DNA from: Pacificispira sp033344895
GTDB lineage: Bacteria; Pseudomonadota; Alphaproteobacteria; UBA8366; Aestuariispiraceae
Length of the DNA: 64,000 nt
Direction of reading: 5' to 3'
Assembly (NCBI GenBank): GCA_965229685.1
Contig: OZ245920.1
Location: 4,526,001 to 4,590,000, forward strand
The translations under genes were made by a program, and so were the position numbers. The notes under the pieces were generated by a model that ran no database searches, was not told the DNA's origin, and saw only the letters and a program-made list of their open reading frames with translations. Of the stretch, positions 61,718 to 64,000 are shown piece by piece; position 1 is the first letter of the stretch, and every line of letters begins with the position of its first letter.

Positions 61718-62666
61718 GTCGGGCGGTTACCTCATATCCCGGTTCTTCCGGTTCGTCGTCGACAAGCTGCGCCGGGAAGCCGGGTGCCACGATCTGCGTG
61801 CCGCAGGCATCCTCCAGGCGGCGGATGATGTTGGAGGACCATTCGCGCGGCCCGTAGCGATCCTGACCGTCTTCGAAGATCTTGATCAGCAGCGGATTCA
61901 GTTCCAACGGTACGCCAACCTTGTCCGCGACGCTCTGAAACAGGCCGATATCCTTCAATACCAGATCCATCGTGAAGCTGATGTCGCGGCTGCCGTTCAG
62001 GATAACCTGACTTTCCGTCTCGTGGACAAAGGAATTGCCGGACGAGATCTTGATGCCTTCGAAAGCCATGCCGAGGTCCAGGCCGGACTTTCCGGCGACC
62101 ATCAGCGCCTCGCAGACACTGACCAGATTGGCGGTCGCCAGATAGTTGGTGATGACTTTCAGCACCGAGGCGCTGCCCAATGGGCCGGTATGCAGCACAC
62201 GCCGGCCCAGTACGGTCAGGACCGGCAACAGGCGCTCGAAGGTCGCCCGCTCGCAGCCGGCGAAGATTGCGATGTTGCCGGTGTCGGCACGATGGCATCC
62301 ACCGGATACGGGGCAATCCACCGGCGCCGCGCCCTTGGCTTCGACCAGCCGGCCCAGCCGCGTGACCTCGGCACTGTCGGTCGTGCTCATCTCGGCCCAG
62401 ATCTTGCCGTCGGAAAGACCGGCAAGAATTCCGTCTTCTGCGTCCATGACGGCGGCGCTGGCGGCGGGTGACGGCAGGCAGGTGATGACGATGTCGCAAG
62501 CCTCCGCCATCGCCTTCGGGCTATCGGCCCATTTCGCGCCGCCATCCAGGAAACGCTGGGCAGTCTCCCGATTCAGGTCGCGCACCGTCAGGTCCACCCC
62601 GTTGCGCAGCAGGCTGCCTGCCAGTTTGCCGCCGACATTGCCCAGTCCGATAAAGCCGATTTTCAT
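61710..62666 (-). CDS. 3-hydroxyisobutyrate dehydrogenase-family NAD(P)-dependent oxidoreductase
   Basis: 318 residues, beta-hydroxyacid dehydrogenase family. Rossmann motif MKIGFIGLGNVGGKL (1-15), substrate loop DCPVSGGCHRADTG, catalytic lysine in LKVITNYLATANL, and C-terminal helical domain with LVLKDIGLFQSVADKVGVPLEL. It ends in about 20 extra residues (DDEPEEPGYEVTARRA). It could act on 3-hydroxyisobutyrate, tartronate semialdehyde or a related acid; sequence alone does not decide. First gene of a two-gene minus-strand operon with the ligase, divergent from the decarboxylase across a 185-base gap. Confidence 0.85.
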   Translation of the reverse strand: MKIGFIGLGNVGGKLAGSLLRNGVDLTVRDLNRETAQRFLDGGAKWADSPKAMAEACDIVITCLPSPAASAAVMDAEDGILAGLSDGKIWAEMSTTDSAEVTRLGRLVEAKGAAPVDCPVSGGCHRADTGNIAIFAGCERATFERLLPVLTVLGRRVLHTGPLGSASVLKVITNYLATANLVSVCEALMVAGKSGLDLGMAFEGIKISSGNSFVHETESQVILNGSRDISFTMDLVLKDIGLFQSVADKVGVPLELNPLLIKIFEDGQDRYGPREWSSNIIRRLEDACGTQIVAPGFPAQLVDDEPEEPGYEVTARRA

Positions 62667-62851
62667 TCAGTGCGCTCCCAAAATTCAGGGTAACGGCATT
62701 GCCGTTATTCTGTGGATTCGCCCCGTACCGTTTCATGGATTTTGCGGATTGCATACCGTCTGTTGCGTATTTGTCGGGCCCGATTGCGCCAAAAATTTTC
62801 ACTGGTCATAGTGATGAAATCAACGGTGAGACCGAACGGGGGACAATGTGA

Positions 62852-64000
62852 TGCCGGGACTGGCCGAGGCGGTACTGACCGCCCTCAAAGCGCGGGGCGC
62901 GGGGGAAGTGTTTGGCATTCCGGGCGACTTTGCCCTGCCGTTTTTCAAGATCGTGGAATCCAGTGCGATCCTGCCGCTTTATACATTGAGCCACGAGCCG
63001 GGTGTCGGTTTCGCCGCCGACGGCGCGGCGCGCTTTACCAGCCGCTTGTCTGTCGCCTGTGTCACCTATGGGGCCGGGGCGCTTAACATGATCAATCCGG
63101 TGGCCCAGGCCTATGCCGAAAAGACGCCGATGGTGGTGATTTCCGGTGCGCCGGGGGCGGGGGAAGGAACGCGCGGCCTGCTGCTGCACCATCAGGTAAA
63201 GCGTCTGGATTCGCAGTGGGAGATCTTCAAGGAACTGACCTGCGATCGGGCACGGCTGGACGACCCGGCAACCGCCCCGGCCCAGATCGCCCGGGTGCTG
63301 GATCGCTGCCTGCACGAATCCCGTCCGGTCTATCTCGAAATTCCACGTGATCTGGTTGCGGCGGACATCGCCCCCGTGCCGGATTACAAGCCGCCGCAGG
63401 GCCACGCCGAAGCGGCGCAGTCGGCGGCGCGAGAAGTCCTGGCCCGCCTGAAGGCCGCGGCCCGCCCGGCGATGATGGTAGGCGTCGAGGCCCGCCGCTA
63501 TGGCATTGAAGAGCGGGTGGCGGAGCTTGCACGGGCACTGAAGATTCCCGTCACAACCAGTTTCATGGGCCGCGGCCTGATGGCCGGAAAGAACATTCCG
63601 TTTGCCGGCACTTATCTGGGGGCGGCGGGCAAGCCGGAGGTCAGCGCCGTCGTCGAGCAGTCGGATTGCCTGCTGATGCTGGGTGTCATCCTGTGCGATA
63701 CGAATTTCGGGGTGTCCGGCGGCAAGGTCGACATGCGCCATGCGGTTCATGCCTTCGACGGTCAGGTCCGGGTCGGGCTGCACTACTATCCGGAGGTCCT
63801 GCTGGGTGCCTTCGTGGATGCCCTGCTGGCGGAGGCCGAGGCGCTGGGCGCGGCGGAGTCCGGGAAGCGCAAGACGAGGCTCGGCCCGTTGGAAGCCGAC
63901 GACCAGACCATTCACCCGATGGATATCGCGCGCGGCATCAACGACCTGTTCGACCGCTACGGACCCATGCCGATGACCTCCGACATGGGCGACTGCCTGT
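62852..64000 (+). CDS. Thiamine-pyrophosphate decarboxylase, indolepyruvate/phenylpyruvate type (C-terminus outside window)
   Basis: About 383 codons are visible and the frame is open to the window end. Start ATG 62852 (MPGLAEAVLTALKARGAGEV) behind GGGGGAC; an in-frame GTG lies directly before it. The PYR domain has FGIPGDFALPFFKIVE and the cofactor-activating glutamate in TLSHEPGVGFAADGAAR, followed by GLLLHHQVKRLDSQWEIFKE. The middle domain and the start of the PP domain (PMTSDMGDCL) follow. It closely resembles Azospirillum IpdC as I remember it, so decarboxylation of phenylpyruvate or indole-3-pyruvate (indole-acetate route) is likely. The TPP-binding GDG region is beyond the edge. Confidence 0.85.

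Overview
The window is GC-rich, gene-dense chromosome from an alphaproteobacterium, most likely of the Rhodospirillales type. The evidence is the gene order tRNA-Trp–secE–nusG–rplKAJL–rpoBC and str–S10–spc–alpha, the ATP12 F1-assembly chaperone (a family largely confined to alphaproteobacteria and mitochondria), and a TPP decarboxylase that resembles Azospirillum IpdC as I remember it. It looks like core chromosome with a few accessory blocks. I saw no insertion sequence, CRISPR array, phage module or replication origin.

Layout. 1-2.5 kb: an RND efflux permease (cut by the window edge) and its HlyD-type adaptor, minus strand. 2.8-5.9 kb: an arsenic operon made of an ArsR-ArsC fusion, a GAPDH and ArsJ, which is the arsenate-export route through 1-arseno-3-phosphoglycerate. 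6.0 kb: tRNA-Thr. 6.25-9.4 kb: an accessory pair, a secreted trypsin-like protease and a coiled-coil lipoprotein of unknown function. 9.4-10.25 kb: rlmB. 10.4-24.8 kb: tRNA-Tyr, tRNA-Gly, tuf, tRNA-Trp, secE, nusG, rplK, rplA, rplJ, rplL, rpoB, rpoC, closed by a strong symmetrical terminator. 24.8-26.5 kb: two minus-strand genes (GNAT acetyltransferase, orphan periplasmic binding protein) separate rpoC from the str operon. 27.2-46.2 kb: rpsL, rpsG, fusA, the second tuf, the S10 and spc operons through secY-adk, then rpsM, rpsK, rpoA, rplQ and a terminator. 46.3-49.8 kb: a Deg-type periplasmic protease, rarA and a TerC-family membrane protein. 49.8-50.4 kb: a PAS-domain protein. 50.5-56.6 kb: crcB, an RluA-family pseudouridine synthase, a HAD phosphatase, a large repeat-bearing AsmA protein, a terminator and ATP12. 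56.7-60.2 kb: propionyl-CoA carboxylase beta and alpha subunits. 60.2-62.7 kb: an acyl-CoA-synthetase-like ligase and a 3-hydroxyisobutyrate-dehydrogenase-like enzyme on the minus strand, divergent from a truncated indolepyruvate/phenylpyruvate decarboxylase at the right edge.

Most of the window is translation and transcription machinery in conserved order. The most notable points are: Arg at codon 88 of rpsL, encoded by AGG, the same change as the classical K88R streptomycin-resistance mutation; an ArsR-ArsC fusion in an ArsJ/GAPDH operon with no arsenite pump nearby; the protease-lipoprotein pair I cannot assign; a roughly 78-residue repeat copied six times in the AsmA protein; two tuf genes whose near-identity stops exactly at the coding-sequence ends; and several strong intercistronic hairpins.
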